From Herbiconiux sp. VKM Ac-1786 (GTDB lineage Bacteria > Actinomycetota > Actinomycetes > Actinomycetales > Microbacteriaceae), in NCBI RefSeq assembly GCF_015350805.1, contig NZ_JADKSG010000002.1, positions 682,001 to 746,000 of the forward strand: a stretch of 64,000 bases of DNA. The letters are read 5' to 3'. The notes under the pieces are model-generated. The model ran no database searches, was not told where the DNA came from, and saw only the letters and a program-made list of their open reading frames with translations. Positions 38,826-48,145 of this stretch are shown here, in pieces. Both the position numbers and the translations under genes were made by a program. Position 1 is the first letter of the stretch. Every line of letters begins with the position of its first letter.

Positions 38826-41813
38826 CTACTGCCCGTAGAACAGCCGCTCGAAGACCGTGCGCGACCGCCGGGTGACCCCGAGGTAGTCCTCCTCGAGCTG
38901 CGACGCCGAGCCCGGAGGGTACTCCAGCAGCCGCGCCACGCCCTCGAGCGAGCGGCGGTCGGACGGCAGCACGTCGGAGGTCTTGTTCGTCCACAGCGTC
39001 ATCGCCGAGCGGGCCCGCGAGGCGAAGATCCACGCCTCCCGCAGCTTGCGGGCGTCGTCGTGGTTGATCAGCCCGGCGGCCTCCTCGGCGGCGAGGGCGA
39101 GCAGCGTCGACGTCGTGCGCAGCGACGGGATCGGCGAGGCGTTCTGCAGCTGCAGGAGCTGCACGTACCACTCGACGTCGCTCAGCGAGCCACGGCCGAG
39201 CTTCAGGTGCCGGGCCGGGTCGGCGCCCTGCGGCAGCCGCTCCTTCTCGACCCGGGCCTTGATGCGCTTGACCTCGCGCGCCTCGGTCTCCGACAGCGAG
39301 GACGGGTAGCGCACCGTGTCGGCCAGGGCGTGGAACGCCTCGATCAGCTCGCGGTCGCCGGCCACGCCGTTCGCGCGCAGCAGCGCCTGCGCCTCCCAGG
39401 TCAGCGACCAGCGCTCGTAGTAGGTGGTGTACGAGGCGAGGGAGCGCACCGCGGGGCCGTTCTTGCCCTCGGGACGCAGATCGATGTCGAGGTCGAGCGG
39501 CAGCCGCGCATCCTCGGTCAGGCGCACCAGCTCGTTGACGATGAACTGCGCCACCGACTGGCCCGTCGCGCTGTCGACCCGCACGGGCCGGTAGACGTAG
39601 AGCACGTCGGCGTCGGAGCCGAAGCCGAGCTCGCCGCCGCCGTAGCGGCCCATGCCGATGATCGCGAACTCGATGCCGTCGCCCGTGGCGGGGGCGGCCG
39701 ACTGACGGATGACCGCGAGCGTGCCCTCGAGCAGAACCGTCGTGACGTCGGTCAGCCCCTTGCCGAGCTCCTGCACGGTGACCATGCCGAGGATCGACGC
39801 GATCGCGAGCCGCAGCACCTCGCGCCGGCGGGCGGTGCGGAGCGCCATCGCCGCGGCGTCGGGTGTGTCGTGGCGGGCCACGATCGAGCGCATCTCCTCG
39901 TCGAGAACGGCGCGCGGGCGGGGCCGCAGCTCCTCGTCGTTCTCGAGCCAGGCGGCGGCCTCGGGGATGCGCTCCAGCAGCTCCCCCACGAAGCGCGAGC
40001 CCGACAGCACCTGGGTGAGCCGCGCGGCGGCCCCCGAGGAGTCCCGGAGCATCCTGAGGAACCAATACGTCTCCCCCAGCGTGTCCGACAGTCGCCGGAA
40101 CGCCAGCAGCCCGTAGTCGGGGTCGGCCCCGTTCGCGAACCACTGCAGCATCACGGGCAGCAGCGTGCGCTGGATCTGCGCCCGCCGTGAGACCCCCGCC
40201 GTCATGGCGCGGATGTGCCCGAGCGCCCCGGCCGGGTTCTGGAAGCCGATGGCTGCGAGCCGTGCCTCGGCCTGCGCGCTCGTCAGCGCCTGCTCGTCGG
40301 GCGAGAGCGCGGCGACCGCGGCGAGCAGCGGACGGTAGAACAGGCGCTCGTGCAGGCTCCGCACGCGCACCTTGATGGCGGTCCAGCGGGTGACGAGGTC
40401 GGCGGCGCTGCCGGCGAGGCCGGTGCCGCGGGCGAGCACCCGCTGCTCCGACTCGTCGCGGGGCATCAGGTGGGTGCGGCTGAGCTGCCGCAGCTGCAGG
40501 CGGTGCTCGAGCAGGCGCAGGATGCGGTAGTCCTGCCCGAACTCCACGGCCTCGACGCGGCCGATGTAGCCGGCGTCGGCCAGGGCGGTGAGCGCCGGCA
40601 GGGTTCCGCGCTGCCGCACCGTCTCGTCGGTCTGCCCGTGCACGAGCTGCAGCAGCTGCACGGTGAACTCGATGTCGCGGAGGCCGCCCGGGCCGAGCTT
40701 CAGCTGGTACTCGACGTCGTCGTTCTTGATGTGTTCGGTGACCCGCTCGCGCATGCGCTGCACCGACTCGACGAAGTTCTCCCGCGAGGCGCTCGACCAG
40801 ACCTGGGGCACCACGAGCCGGGTGTACTCCTCGCCGAGCGCGAGGTCGCCGGCCAGCGGGCGCGCCTTCAGCAGCGCCTGGAACTCCCAGTTCTTCGCCC
40901 AGCGGTCGTAGTAGGCCGCGTGCGACTCGAGCGAGCGCACGAGCGCACCCGCCTTGCCTTCGGGGCGCAGGTTCGGGTCGACCTCCCAGAGGCCGGGTTC
41001 GAGACCGGATTCGCCGATGCCGCGCATGGTCACCATCGCCAGGCGGGTCGCGATCTCCATCGCGCTCGATGTGGGCAGCGACCCCGAGCCCTCGCCCACG
41101 AAGATGACGTCGACGTCGCTGACGTAGTTCAGCTCGCCGGCGCCGGCCTTGCCCATGCCGATGATCGCGAGGCGGGTGGCGCGCACGTCGTCGGCCGGGA
41201 ACTGCCAGAGCCCGTTGCCCTTGGTGGAGATCTGGCTGCGGGCCACGGCGAGGGCTGCCTCGAGGGCCCCGGCGGCGAGGTCGGCCAGGGCAGCGGCCAC
41301 GTCGGGCACGCCCGCCACCGGGTTCGGCTGCTCGAGGTCGTAGGCCGTGACGAGGGCGAGCAGCACGCGGTAGCGCACCCGCAGCGCCGTCCAGGCGTCC
41401 TCCCCGACGAGCGCCGAGAAGCCGTCGACGGCGCCGACGGAGTCGAGCAGCGACCGTCCGGCGCCTTCCGCGTCGGGCAGCCGCAGGGTCTCGACGTCGA
41501 GCGCGGCCAGCTCGCGCGGGTGCCGGGTGAAGAAGTCGGTGAGACCGGCGGATGCCCCGAACACGCGGATCACGCGGGAGCGCAGCCGCGCATCCGCGAA
41601 TGACGACCGCAGCACCTCGGGCGAGCGCAGACCGAAGCGCCGCGCACCCTCGAGCGCCTGATCGGGGTCGGCCGCCGCCTGGAACGCGGGCAGCAGCTCC
41701 TCGACCGGCACGCCGCTCGCCTCGGCCAGGGCGGGCAGCTCCTCGGCCGCCCAGCTCAGCCGGGCGAAGCCGATGCGCGCCAGATCGGTCAGCGCGGTCT
41801 TGGAACGGGGCAT
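38826..41813 (-). CDS. glnE: Bifunctional glutamine synthetase adenylyltransferase / adenylyl-removing enzyme
   Basis: Adds and removes AMP on the glutamine synthetase tyrosine, switching it off and on with nitrogen supply. The 995-residue protein has two nucleotidyltransferase domains. The N-terminal one carries GKAGAGELNYVSDVDVIFV; the C-terminal one carries GMGRYGGGELGFGSDADVLYV, each with the paired acidic residues. The ATG at 41813 gives MPRSKTALTDLARIGF; a GTG eleven codons upstream (41846) is possible. It lies between its two likely targets, glnA (convergent) and glnA2 (upstream, same strand), 51 bases from the latter. Confidence 0.95.
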   Translation of the reverse strand: MPRSKTALTDLARIGFARLSWAAEELPALAEASGVPVEELLPAFQAAADPDQALEGARRFGLRSPEVLRSSFADARLRSRVIRVFGASAGLTDFFTRHPRELAALDVETLRLPDAEGAGRSLLDSVGAVDGFSALVGEDAWTALRVRYRVLLALVTAYDLEQPNPVAGVPDVAAALADLAAGALEAALAVARSQISTKGNGLWQFPADDVRATRLAIIGMGKAGAGELNYVSDVDVIFVGEGSGSLPTSSAMEIATRLAMVTMRGIGESGLEPGLWEVDPNLRPEGKAGALVRSLESHAAYYDRWAKNWEFQALLKARPLAGDLALGEEYTRLVVPQVWSSASRENFVESVQRMRERVTEHIKNDDVEYQLKLGPGGLRDIEFTVQLLQLVHGQTDETVRQRGTLPALTALADAGYIGRVEAVEFGQDYRILRLLEHRLQLRQLSRTHLMPRDESEQRVLARGTGLAGSAADLVTRWTAIKVRVRSLHERLFYRPLLAAVAALSPDEQALTSAQAEARLAAIGFQNPAGALGHIRAMTAGVSRRAQIQRTLLPVMLQWFANGADPDYGLLAFRRLSDTLGETYWFLRMLRDSSGAAARLTQVLSGSRFVGELLERIPEAAAWLENDEELRPRPRAVLDEEMRSIVARHDTPDAAAMALRTARRREVLRLAIASILGMVTVQELGKGLTDVTTVLLEGTLAVIRQSAAPATGDGIEFAIIGMGRYGGGELGFGSDADVLYVYRPVRVDSATGQSVAQFIVNELVRLTEDARLPLDLDIDLRPEGKNGPAVRSLASYTTYYERWSLTWEAQALLRANGVAGDRELIEAFHALADTVRYPSSLSETEAREVKRIKARVEKERLPQGADPARHLKLGRGSLSDVEWYVQLLQLQNASPIPSLRTTSTLLALAAEEAAGLINHDDARKLREAWIFASRARSAMTLWTNKTSDVLPSDRRSLEGVARLLEYPPGSASQLEEDYLGVTRRSRTVFERLFYGQ

Positions 41814-41864
41814 CGGCGGCGTCTCAGCGGAGCCGCCGCCCGGCACACGGCCGGGCGGCAGGAC

Positions 41865-43202
41865 TCACAGGATCTCGAGGTTGGACTGCAGCTCGTAGGG
41901 CGTGACCTGGGCGCGGTAGGCCTTCCACTCCTGCCGCTTGTTCAGCAGCACGTAGTTGAAGACCTGCTCGCCGAGCGTCTCGGCGACGAGCTCCGACTCC
42001 TCCATCAGGCTGATGGCGCGGTCGAGCGAGGCCGGCAGCGCGTCGTAGCCGAGCGCCTTGCGCTCCGCGTCGGTGAGGCTCCACACGTTGTCTTCTGCCT
42101 CGGGCGGCAGCTCGTAGCCCTCTTCGATGCCCTTCAGGCCCGCGGCGAGCAGCAGCGAGTAGGCCAGGTACGGGTTCGCCGCCGAGTCGATCGCGCGGTA
42201 CTCGATGCGCGAGGACTGGCCCTTGTTGGGCTTGTAGAGCGGCACGCGCACGAGCGCCGAGCGGTTGTTGTGACCCCAGCAGACGAAGCTCGGGGCCTCG
42301 TCGCCGCCCCAGAGGCGCTTGTAGGAGTTGACGAACTGGTTCGTCACCGCCGTGATCTCGGGGGCGTGCTTCAACAGGCCCGCGATGAAGTTGCGGCCGA
42401 TCTTCGACAGCTGGTACTCGGCGCCCTGCTCGTAGAAGGCGTTCGCGTCGCCCTCGAACAGCGACAGGTGGGTGTGCATGCCCGATCCCGGATGCCCGGA
42501 CAGCGGCTTCGGCATGAACGTCGCATAGACGCCCTGCTCGATCGCGACCTCTTTGATCACCGTGCGGAAGGTCATGATGTTGTCGGCGGTGGTGAGCGCG
42601 TCGGCGTAGCGGAGGTCGATCTCGTTCTGACCCGGGCCCGCCTCGTGGTGGCTGAACTCCACCGAGATGCCGAGGTCTTCGAGCATGCGCACCGAACGGC
42701 GGCGGAAGTCGTGGGCCGTGCCGCCGGGGACGTTGTCGAAGTAGCCGGCCGAGTCGACCGGCTCGGGGCCGGCCGGGCCGTACTGCGACGACTTCAGCAG
42801 GTAGAACTCGATCTCGGGGTGCGTGTAGAAGGTGAAGCCCCGGTCGGCGGCCTTCGCGAGCGTGCGCTTCAGCACGTTGCGCGGGTCGGCGACGGCGGGC
42901 TGGCCGTCGGGCGTCGTGATGTCGCAGAACATGCGCGCCGTGGGGTCGATCTCGCCCCGCCAGGGCAGGATCTGGAAGGTCGTGGGGTCGGGATGCGCGA
43001 GCACGTCGGCCTCGAACGACCGCGTCAGGCCCTCGATCGCCGAGCCGTCGAAACCGAGGCCCTCGGCGAACGCGCCCTCCACCTCGGCGGGGGCGATCGC
43101 GACGGATTTCAGGGTGCCGACGACGTCGGTGAACCAGAGTCGAACGAACTTGATGCCCCGCTCCTCGATGGTTCGAAGAACGAAGTCCCGTTGCTTATCC
43201 AT
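41865..43202 (-). CDS. glnA2: Glutamine synthetase, second type I paralogue (GlnA2)
   Basis: A 445-residue GSI-alpha-like paralogue. Motifs include GFDGSAIEGLTRSFEADV, THPEIEFYLL, EFSHHEAGPGQNEIDLR, NNRSALVRVP and EGYELPPEAEDNV. It lacks the 25-residue insertion of GSI-beta enzymes. M. tuberculosis has the same glnA-glnE-glnA2 order (Rv2220-Rv2222c). In M. tuberculosis GlnA2 is not the main ammonia-assimilating enzyme. The ATG at 43202 gives the family N-terminus MDKQRDFVLRTIEERG; the GTG at 43229 is less likely. Its -10 box overlaps that of nadE. Confidence 0.94.
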   Translation of the reverse strand: MDKQRDFVLRTIEERGIKFVRLWFTDVVGTLKSVAIAPAEVEGAFAEGLGFDGSAIEGLTRSFEADVLAHPDPTTFQILPWRGEIDPTARMFCDITTPDGQPAVADPRNVLKRTLAKAADRGFTFYTHPEIEFYLLKSSQYGPAGPEPVDSAGYFDNVPGGTAHDFRRRSVRMLEDLGISVEFSHHEAGPGQNEIDLRYADALTTADNIMTFRTVIKEVAIEQGVYATFMPKPLSGHPGSGMHTHLSLFEGDANAFYEQGAEYQLSKIGRNFIAGLLKHAPEITAVTNQFVNSYKRLWGGDEAPSFVCWGHNNRSALVRVPLYKPNKGQSSRIEYRAIDSAANPYLAYSLLLAAGLKGIEEGYELPPEAEDNVWSLTDAERKALGYDALPASLDRAISLMEESELVAETLGEQVFNYVLLNKRQEWKAYRAQVTPYELQSNLEIL

Positions 43203-43245
43203 CTGGCGAACAGACCCTCTCTCCGGCACACGCTCATGCCCCTAT

Positions 43246-43252
43246 TAGGCTA
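43246..43252. promoter_or_regulatory. Shared symmetric -10 element for divergent nadE and glnA2
   Basis: The 7-mer TAGGCTA reads TAGGCT on the plus strand (43246-43251), seven bases before the nadE ATG at 43259. It reads TAGCCT on the minus strand (43252-43247), upstream of glnA2. One element thus appears to drive both genes. Confidence 0.5.
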
Positions 43253-43258
43253 GTGGCT

Positions 43259-44995
43259 ATGCCGAGACTTCGCTTAGCGTTGGCCCAGACGAACCCCGTG
43301 CTGGGAGACCTCGAGGGGAACTCCCGCGAGATCATCCGCTTGACCCGGGAGGCGGCCGAGGCGGGCAGCGACCTCGTCGCGTTCGGCGAGATGGCCATCT
43401 CGGGCTATCCCATCGAAGACCTCGCGCTGCGGCCGAGCTTCCTCGCCGCGGCGCACGAGCGGGTCGACCGTCTGGCGGCCGAGCTCGCGGAGGCCGGCCT
43501 CGGCGACGTGCCCGTGATCGTGGGCCACCCCGACGGGCCGTTCGAGCCGCGGCTGCTCGGCACGTCCAACGCGCCCACCGCGATCGCGCAGAACGCCGCG
43601 AGCGTGCTGCAGGGCGGGCGCGTCGTGGCGCGCTACGCGAAGCACCACCTGCCGAACTACTCGGTGTTCGACGAGTACCGCATCTTCATCCCGGGCGACG
43701 AGCTGCTCGTCATCCGTCTCAAGGGCATCGACGTGGCGCTGCTGATCTGCGAAGACCTGTGGCGCGACGGCGGTCCGGTCAGCCGGGTGCTGAACGCCGA
43801 CGCCGGCCTCCTCGTCGTGATCAACGGCTCGCCGTACGAGCGGGACAAGGACGAGGTGCGCCTGCCGCTCGTCACGCGCCGGGCCACCGAGACCGACACG
43901 ATCGTCGCCTACGTCAACCTCGTCGGCGGGCAGGACGACCTCGTCTTCGACGGCGACAGCGTCGTGGTCGACCGCGACGGCGGCATCCTCGCCCGGGCTC
44001 CGCAGTTCCGCGAGCACCTGCTCGTGGTCGACCTCGAGCCCGAGGCCGCCACGCACGCCCAGCTGCCCGACGACGTGCGGCGCATCGCGCTCTCCCCCGG
44101 TGCCGACGAGGCCACGAAGCCGTCGATCTCAGCCGACGTCGCCGAGCTGCCGGATGATCGGCAGCAGATCTGGGACGCGATCGTGCTGGCGCTCCGCGAC
44201 TACGTGGAGAAGAACCGCTTCCCGTCGGTCATCCTCGGCCTCTCGGGCGGGATCGACTCGGCCGTCTGCGCTGCCCTCGCGGCCGACGCCATCGGGGCCG
44301 AGCGCGTGTTCGGTGTCTCGATGCCCTCGCGCTGGTCGTCCGACCACTCGCGCTCCGACGCCGACGACCTCGCCGAGCGGATCGGGCTGCACTACCGCAC
44401 CGAGGCCATCGCCGACCTCGTCATCCCGTTCGAGAACCAGCTCGGGCTGACCGACATCGCCGCCGAGAACCTGCAGGCGCGCACCCGCGGCGTCATTCTG
44501 ATGGGGCTGTCGAACCAGGAGGGGCACCTCGTGCTCACCACCGGCAACAAGAGCGAGCTGGCCGTGGGCTACTCCACCATCTACGGCGACTCGGTCGGCG
44601 GCTTCGCGCCGCTGAAGGACGTGCCGAAGATGCTCGTCTGGGAGCTCGCGCGGTGGCGGAACGCCCACGCCGAGTCGCTCGGCCTGACGCCGCCGATCCC
44701 CGAGAACTCGATCTCGAAGCCGCCGTCGGCCGAGCTCCGCCCCGGACAGACCGACCAGGACTCGCTGCCCGACTACGTGGAGCTCGACGCCATCCTCGAG
44801 GCGTACATCAACGGCGGGCTCAGCATCGCCGACATCGTCGAGCTCGGCTTCGACACCGCCACCGTGCGGCGCATCACCACGCTCGTCGACCGCGCGGAGT
44901 GGAAGCGCCGGCAGAGCGCCATCGGGCCGAAGATCTCGCGCACGGCCTTCGGCCGCGACCGGCGGCTGCCGATCACCTACCGGCCGAACCTGTAG
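43259..44995 (+). CDS. nadE: Glutamine-dependent NAD+ synthetase
   Basis: Converts deamido-NAD, ATP and glutamine to NAD+. The 578-residue product fuses a nitrilase-type glutaminase domain (Glu44 in FGEMAISGYP, Lys128 in YAKHHLPNYSVFDEYR, Cys164 in LLICEDLWRDGG) to the synthetase domain (PP-loop LGLSGGIDSAV, then TTGNKSELAVGYSTIYGD). All three nitrilase residues are intact, so it should use glutamine directly. The ATG at 43259 is leaderless-like; a GTG two codons earlier (43253) is in frame but lies between the -10 box and the ATG. Confidence 0.96.
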   Translation: MPRLRLALAQTNPVLGDLEGNSREIIRLTREAAEAGSDLVAFGEMAISGYPIEDLALRPSFLAAAHERVDRLAAELAEAGLGDVPVIVGHPDGPFEPRLLGTSNAPTAIAQNAASVLQGGRVVARYAKHHLPNYSVFDEYRIFIPGDELLVIRLKGIDVALLICEDLWRDGGPVSRVLNADAGLLVVINGSPYERDKDEVRLPLVTRRATETDTIVAYVNLVGGQDDLVFDGDSVVVDRDGGILARAPQFREHLLVVDLEPEAATHAQLPDDVRRIALSPGADEATKPSISADVAELPDDRQQIWDAIVLALRDYVEKNRFPSVILGLSGGIDSAVCAALAADAIGAERVFGVSMPSRWSSDHSRSDADDLAERIGLHYRTEAIADLVIPFENQLGLTDIAAENLQARTRGVILMGLSNQEGHLVLTTGNKSELAVGYSTIYGDSVGGFAPLKDVPKMLVWELARWRNAHAESLGLTPPIPENSISKPPSAELRPGQTDQDSLPDYVELDAILEAYINGGLSIADIVELGFDTATVRRITTLVDRAEWKRRQSAIGPKISRTAFGRDRRLPITYRPNL

Positions 44996-45003
44996 CAGGT
45001 TCC

Positions 45004-45034
45004 GCGGGCGGCGCCGGGTTCCGGCGCCGCCCGC
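45004..45034. terminator. Bidirectional terminator between nadE and the hydrolase gene
   Basis: GCGGGCGGCGCCG (45004-45016) pairs exactly with CGGCGCCGCCCGC (45022-45034) around GGTTC. It starts 9 bases after nadE and ends 5 bases before the convergent gene's stop. Confidence 0.75.
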
Positions 45035-45038
45035 AGGG

Positions 45039-47003
45039 TCAGCTGGGGAGGACCGCCACCCAGACGAACCAGACGATCATTCCCAGCCAGACGATGGTGG
45101 CCGCCGCCGCCAGGGCCGCCGCCGCGCGACCGCCGAGGCGCCAGACGGGGATGATGCCGAGGAAGCCGACCCCGAGCAGGATGCCGAGCCACGGCGTCAC
45201 CGTCGGCACCCCCACGAGCGTGAACGCGGGGCTCGCCGCCAGCGCCGACGACACCGTCACCCAGAGCGCCGCGAGGAACGCCACGCCCGTCACCGGCGCG
45301 ATGCCGGTGGCGATCAGCAGCCCGATCGACTCCCGCCGGAGCGCCTGCACGATGACCGTGATCAGCCAGCCGAGGAACCACAGCCCCGCGAAGCCGCCGA
45401 AGATCAGCGGGATCGTCAGCGGGAACGGCTCCTGGTCCTCCACCGCCGTGACCACCGAGTCGAAGCGCGAGGTCGGATGCACGTCGTCGGCCGAGATCGT
45501 CGGGTTCGCCTCCGCGAGATCGGAGCAGGTGGTCTCCACCGGCACCCCCGTCTGGGCGAGCCACGCGGCCAGCTGGTCCATGCCGCACGGGTCGGCCAGC
45601 ACGCCGGCGCGTCCGGCGCCCTGCAGCGTCACGACCTGGCTGTTCGGGAACGAGCCCGTTCCGCTCTGCACCACGGCGAGCGGGATGAGCGGGTCGGTGT
45701 CGCTGCCGAAGATCAGCGCCGGCTGCTGCTGCGGCACGATCGTGCGGGTCTCCCCCGCGGATGCCGACAGCCCGAGCGGTCCGCAGAGCTGGTCGGCGGC
45801 CGTCAGGTAGGTGAGCACCGGCTTCGGCGTCGGCTCCTCCTCGGAGCCCTCGGCGACCGGTTCGAGCGGATCGGCCGACCAGAACGGCTGCTCGTCGCGG
45901 CACGCCTCGATCCAGTACTGGGCGAGGCTCGTGCGGGACAGGTTCTCGAGCACCGGATCGACGATCGGGTTCAGCGCGTCGGTCTCGCCGTCGGCCAGCC
46001 GCTGCAGCAGGTACGGCACGGCCGCGGCCGTCTCCGGGTCGTAGAGCGCCTGCTGCACGATCGTCACCGCGTCGGACCCGGTCAGCGAGTAGTAGCGCTG
46101 CCGGTTCGTGAAGGGGTTCGTCAGCAGGCCGTTGACCGGCTCGTCGCTGAACAGCGCCGCCGTGTCGGCGAGATCGGTGTTCAGATCGGCGTACTCGCCG
46201 CCGCTGCGATCCGAGAGCGTGCGGAGCGCGTTCTCGAGCGCCGCGTAGGCGTCGCCCTTGATGTCGCGGTCGATCGGGCTGAAGGCGTTGAGCACGACGG
46301 CGTCGACGCCGGCCGAGTCGGTCATGGCGACCGTCTGCATGACCTTGGTCGACCACGAGTCGCCGAACAGGGTCCAGCTCGGGTAGGCGAGCACGGTGCG
46401 CAGCTCGACGAGGTCGGCGGCGGTCTCGGTGCGGGTGTAGGCCGCGACGTTGCCGCCCTGCTCGGCGAAGGCCGCGAGGCACTCCTTCAGTTCGACGGCC
46501 ACCGTCGTCATCTCGGCCGCGGGGCTCGAGTCGTCGGTGAAGGTGTCGACGTAGGCGGCCGACGCGGCCGGGCAGTCCAGCGGTGCGCTCGACTCGAGGC
46601 TGCCGCGCTGCGCCAGCGCGATGATGTCGCGGGTGCCACCGATCCGCGGGTCGGCCGCGAGGGCCTGGGCGATCGAGGTGGAGCTCTGACCGGGCCCGCC
46701 CGCCATGGTGACGACCGGGGTGCCGGTCGCCGGCTGGGTCTCGGCCGGGATGACCACGTACGGCAGGTCGATCGCCCGGCTCGCCGGGTCGCCGCGGGTC
46801 TCGGGGACGCTCAGCGCGCCGCAGACGGCGCGGTCGGGCAGCCCGTCCTCACAGCTGCGCTCGGCGATCGACGCGGCCTGGGCGGCAGGCGGCGAACCGA
46901 GCACCGGCCCCGAGAGGATGAGGGCGGCGAGTACAGTCGCCGCCGCGATCGGAACGGTGATACGACGGCCCACGTCTCCCCTTCGGCCAGGTGCGAGAAT
47001 CAC
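45039..47003 (-). CDS. Exported Hip1/CaeA-like alpha/beta hydrolase with a degraded catalytic triad and a membrane tail
   Basis: A 654-residue protein. Residues 15-44 form a signal peptide; the alpha/beta-hydrolase and TAP-like C-terminal domains follow, with VVTMAGGPGQSS (oxyanion region), the nucleophile elbow LFGDSWSTKV (Ser216), and the acid region FGSDTDPLIP (Asp435 or Asp437). The usual catalytic His of the TAP C-terminal domain (GxGH) is Arg465 in LQGAGRAGVL (codon CGC). After residue 525 there are four or five hydrophobic helices. Position beside panB and glnA2 matches M. tuberculosis Rv2224c (hip1/caeA), a serine protease. Activity is doubtful here. The GTG start at 47003 lacks a clear Shine-Dalgarno. 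Confidence 0.8.
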   Translation of the reverse strand: MILAPGRRGDVGRRITVPIAAATVLAALILSGPVLGSPPAAQAASIAERSCEDGLPDRAVCGALSVPETRGDPASRAIDLPYVVIPAETQPATGTPVVTMAGGPGQSSTSIAQALAADPRIGGTRDIIALAQRGSLESSAPLDCPAASAAYVDTFTDDSSPAAEMTTVAVELKECLAAFAEQGGNVAAYTRTETAADLVELRTVLAYPSWTLFGDSWSTKVMQTVAMTDSAGVDAVVLNAFSPIDRDIKGDAYAALENALRTLSDRSGGEYADLNTDLADTAALFSDEPVNGLLTNPFTNRQRYYSLTGSDAVTIVQQALYDPETAAAVPYLLQRLADGETDALNPIVDPVLENLSRTSLAQYWIEACRDEQPFWSADPLEPVAEGSEEEPTPKPVLTYLTAADQLCGPLGLSASAGETRTIVPQQQPALIFGSDTDPLIPLAVVQSGTGSFPNSQVVTLQGAGRAGVLADPCGMDQLAAWLAQTGVPVETTCSDLAEANPTISADDVHPTSRFDSVVTAVEDQEPFPLTIPLIFGGFAGLWFLGWLITVIVQALRRESIGLLIATGIAPVTGVAFLAALWVTVSSALAASPAFTLVGVPTVTPWLGILLGVGFLGIIPVWRLGGRAAAALAAAATIVWLGMIVWFVWVAVLPS

Positions 47004-47059
47004 GCATTCGGGTTACGTGACCCTCAACCTAACGCATCCGCCCGCCGAAGCCGCGGAAC

Positions 47060-47065
47060 TAGACT
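47060..47065 (+). promoter_or_regulatory. -10 box of the leaderless panB promoter
   Basis: TAGACT is followed by GGTGAC and the ATG at 47072. Confidence 0.55.
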
Positions 47066-47071
47066 GGTGAC

Positions 47072-47905
47072 ATGCCAGAGCAGACGACGCCGTCGGACAA
47101 GCCCGTGTCCAAGCGGGTGCGCACCCGTCACTTCCAGACGGCGAAGGAGTCGGGCATCCGCATCACGGGGCTGACCAGCTACGACATGCTCTCGGCGCAG
47201 ATCTTCGACGAGGCCGGCATCGACTTCCTGCTGGTCGGCGACTCGGCGGGCAACAACGTGCTGGGCTATGACACGACCGTCCCCGTCACGGTCGACGAGC
47301 TGATCCCGCTCGCGCGTGGCGTGGCGGGCGCCGTGTCCCGCGCCTTCGTCGTGGCCGACATGCCGTTCGGGTCCTACGAGAACAGTGCCGAGGAGGCGCT
47401 GCACACCGCGGTGCGCTTCATGAAGGAGTCCCGCGCCCACGCCGTGAAGCTCGAGGGCGGTGTGCGCAGCGCCGACAAGATCCGCCGCATCGTCGACGCG
47501 GGCATCCCCGTGATGGCGCACATCGGCTTCACCCCGCAGAGCGAGCACGGGCTCGGCGGCCACATCATCCAGGGCCGCGGCGAGGGCGAGGCGGCCCTGA
47601 TCGACGACGCGCTGGCGGTCGAGGAGGCCGGGGCGTTCGCCGTGGTGCTCGAGATGGTGCCGGCCGAGGCGGCCCGCCACGTCACGGAGCGGCTGCGCAT
47701 CCCCACCATCGGTGTCGGCGCCGGCCCCCACGTCGACGGCCAGCTGCTCGTCTGGACCGACTTCGCCGGCTTCTCCACCGGCCGCGTACCGAAGTTCGTC
47801 AAGCAGTACGCCGATCTGCGGGGTGCGCTGACGGATGCGGTGACCGCGTTCCGCAGCGACGTCGCCGAGGGCGCCTACCCGGGCCCCGAGCACAGCTACG
47901 AATAG
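47072..47905 (+). CDS. panB: 3-methyl-2-oxobutanoate hydroxymethyltransferase
   Basis: Transfers a hydroxymethyl group from methylene-tetrahydrofolate to 2-oxoisovalerate to give ketopantoate, the first committed step to pantothenate and CoA. The 277-residue TIM barrel has ITGLTSYDMLSAQIFDEAGID, the metal site VGDSAGNNVLGYDTTVPVT, VKLEGG and MAHIGFTPQS. The ATG at 47072 has no Shine-Dalgarno; a TAGACT box is six bases upstream. panC and panD are not in the window. Confidence 0.96.
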   Translation: MPEQTTPSDKPVSKRVRTRHFQTAKESGIRITGLTSYDMLSAQIFDEAGIDFLLVGDSAGNNVLGYDTTVPVTVDELIPLARGVAGAVSRAFVVADMPFGSYENSAEEALHTAVRFMKESRAHAVKLEGGVRSADKIRRIVDAGIPVMAHIGFTPQSEHGLGGHIIQGRGEGEAALIDDALAVEEAGAFAVVLEMVPAEAARHVTERLRIPTIGVGAGPHVDGQLLVWTDFAGFSTGRVPKFVKQYADLRGALTDAVTAFRSDVAEGAYPGPEHSYE

Positions 47906-47956
47906 TCTTTCCCCAGCTCCACCGCCCCACGACAACCCAGCCCCACGGAGGACACG

Positions 47957-48145
47957 ATGAGCGACGACCCGTCGACGCAGTACTGGTACAACATGAAGAC
48001 CGGCCAGGTCGAGAAGGGCTACGTGTCCTCCGTCGTCGACCGCGTCGGCCCGTTCGAGACCCACGAGGAGGCCGAGCACGCGCTCGAGACCCTCCGCGCG
48101 AACAGCGCGAAGTGGGCCGAAGACGACGCGAACGACAACCGGTGA
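47957..48145 (+). CDS. Small SPOR-like domain protein
   Basis: A 62-residue acidic protein, STQYWYNMKTGQVEKGYVS then VGPFETHEEAEHALETLRAN. The second half has the SPOR-like pattern VGPFxTxxEAExAL. Similar short proteins are widespread in actinobacteria and sometimes carry a mistaken methionine aminopeptidase label; the function is unknown. ACGGAGGAC (47944-47952) precedes the ATG. Its stop overlaps the ppgK start (GTGA), so the two are co-translated. Confidence 0.85.
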   Translation: MSDDPSTQYWYNMKTGQVEKGYVSSVVDRVGPFETHEEAEHALETLRANSAKWAEDDANDNR

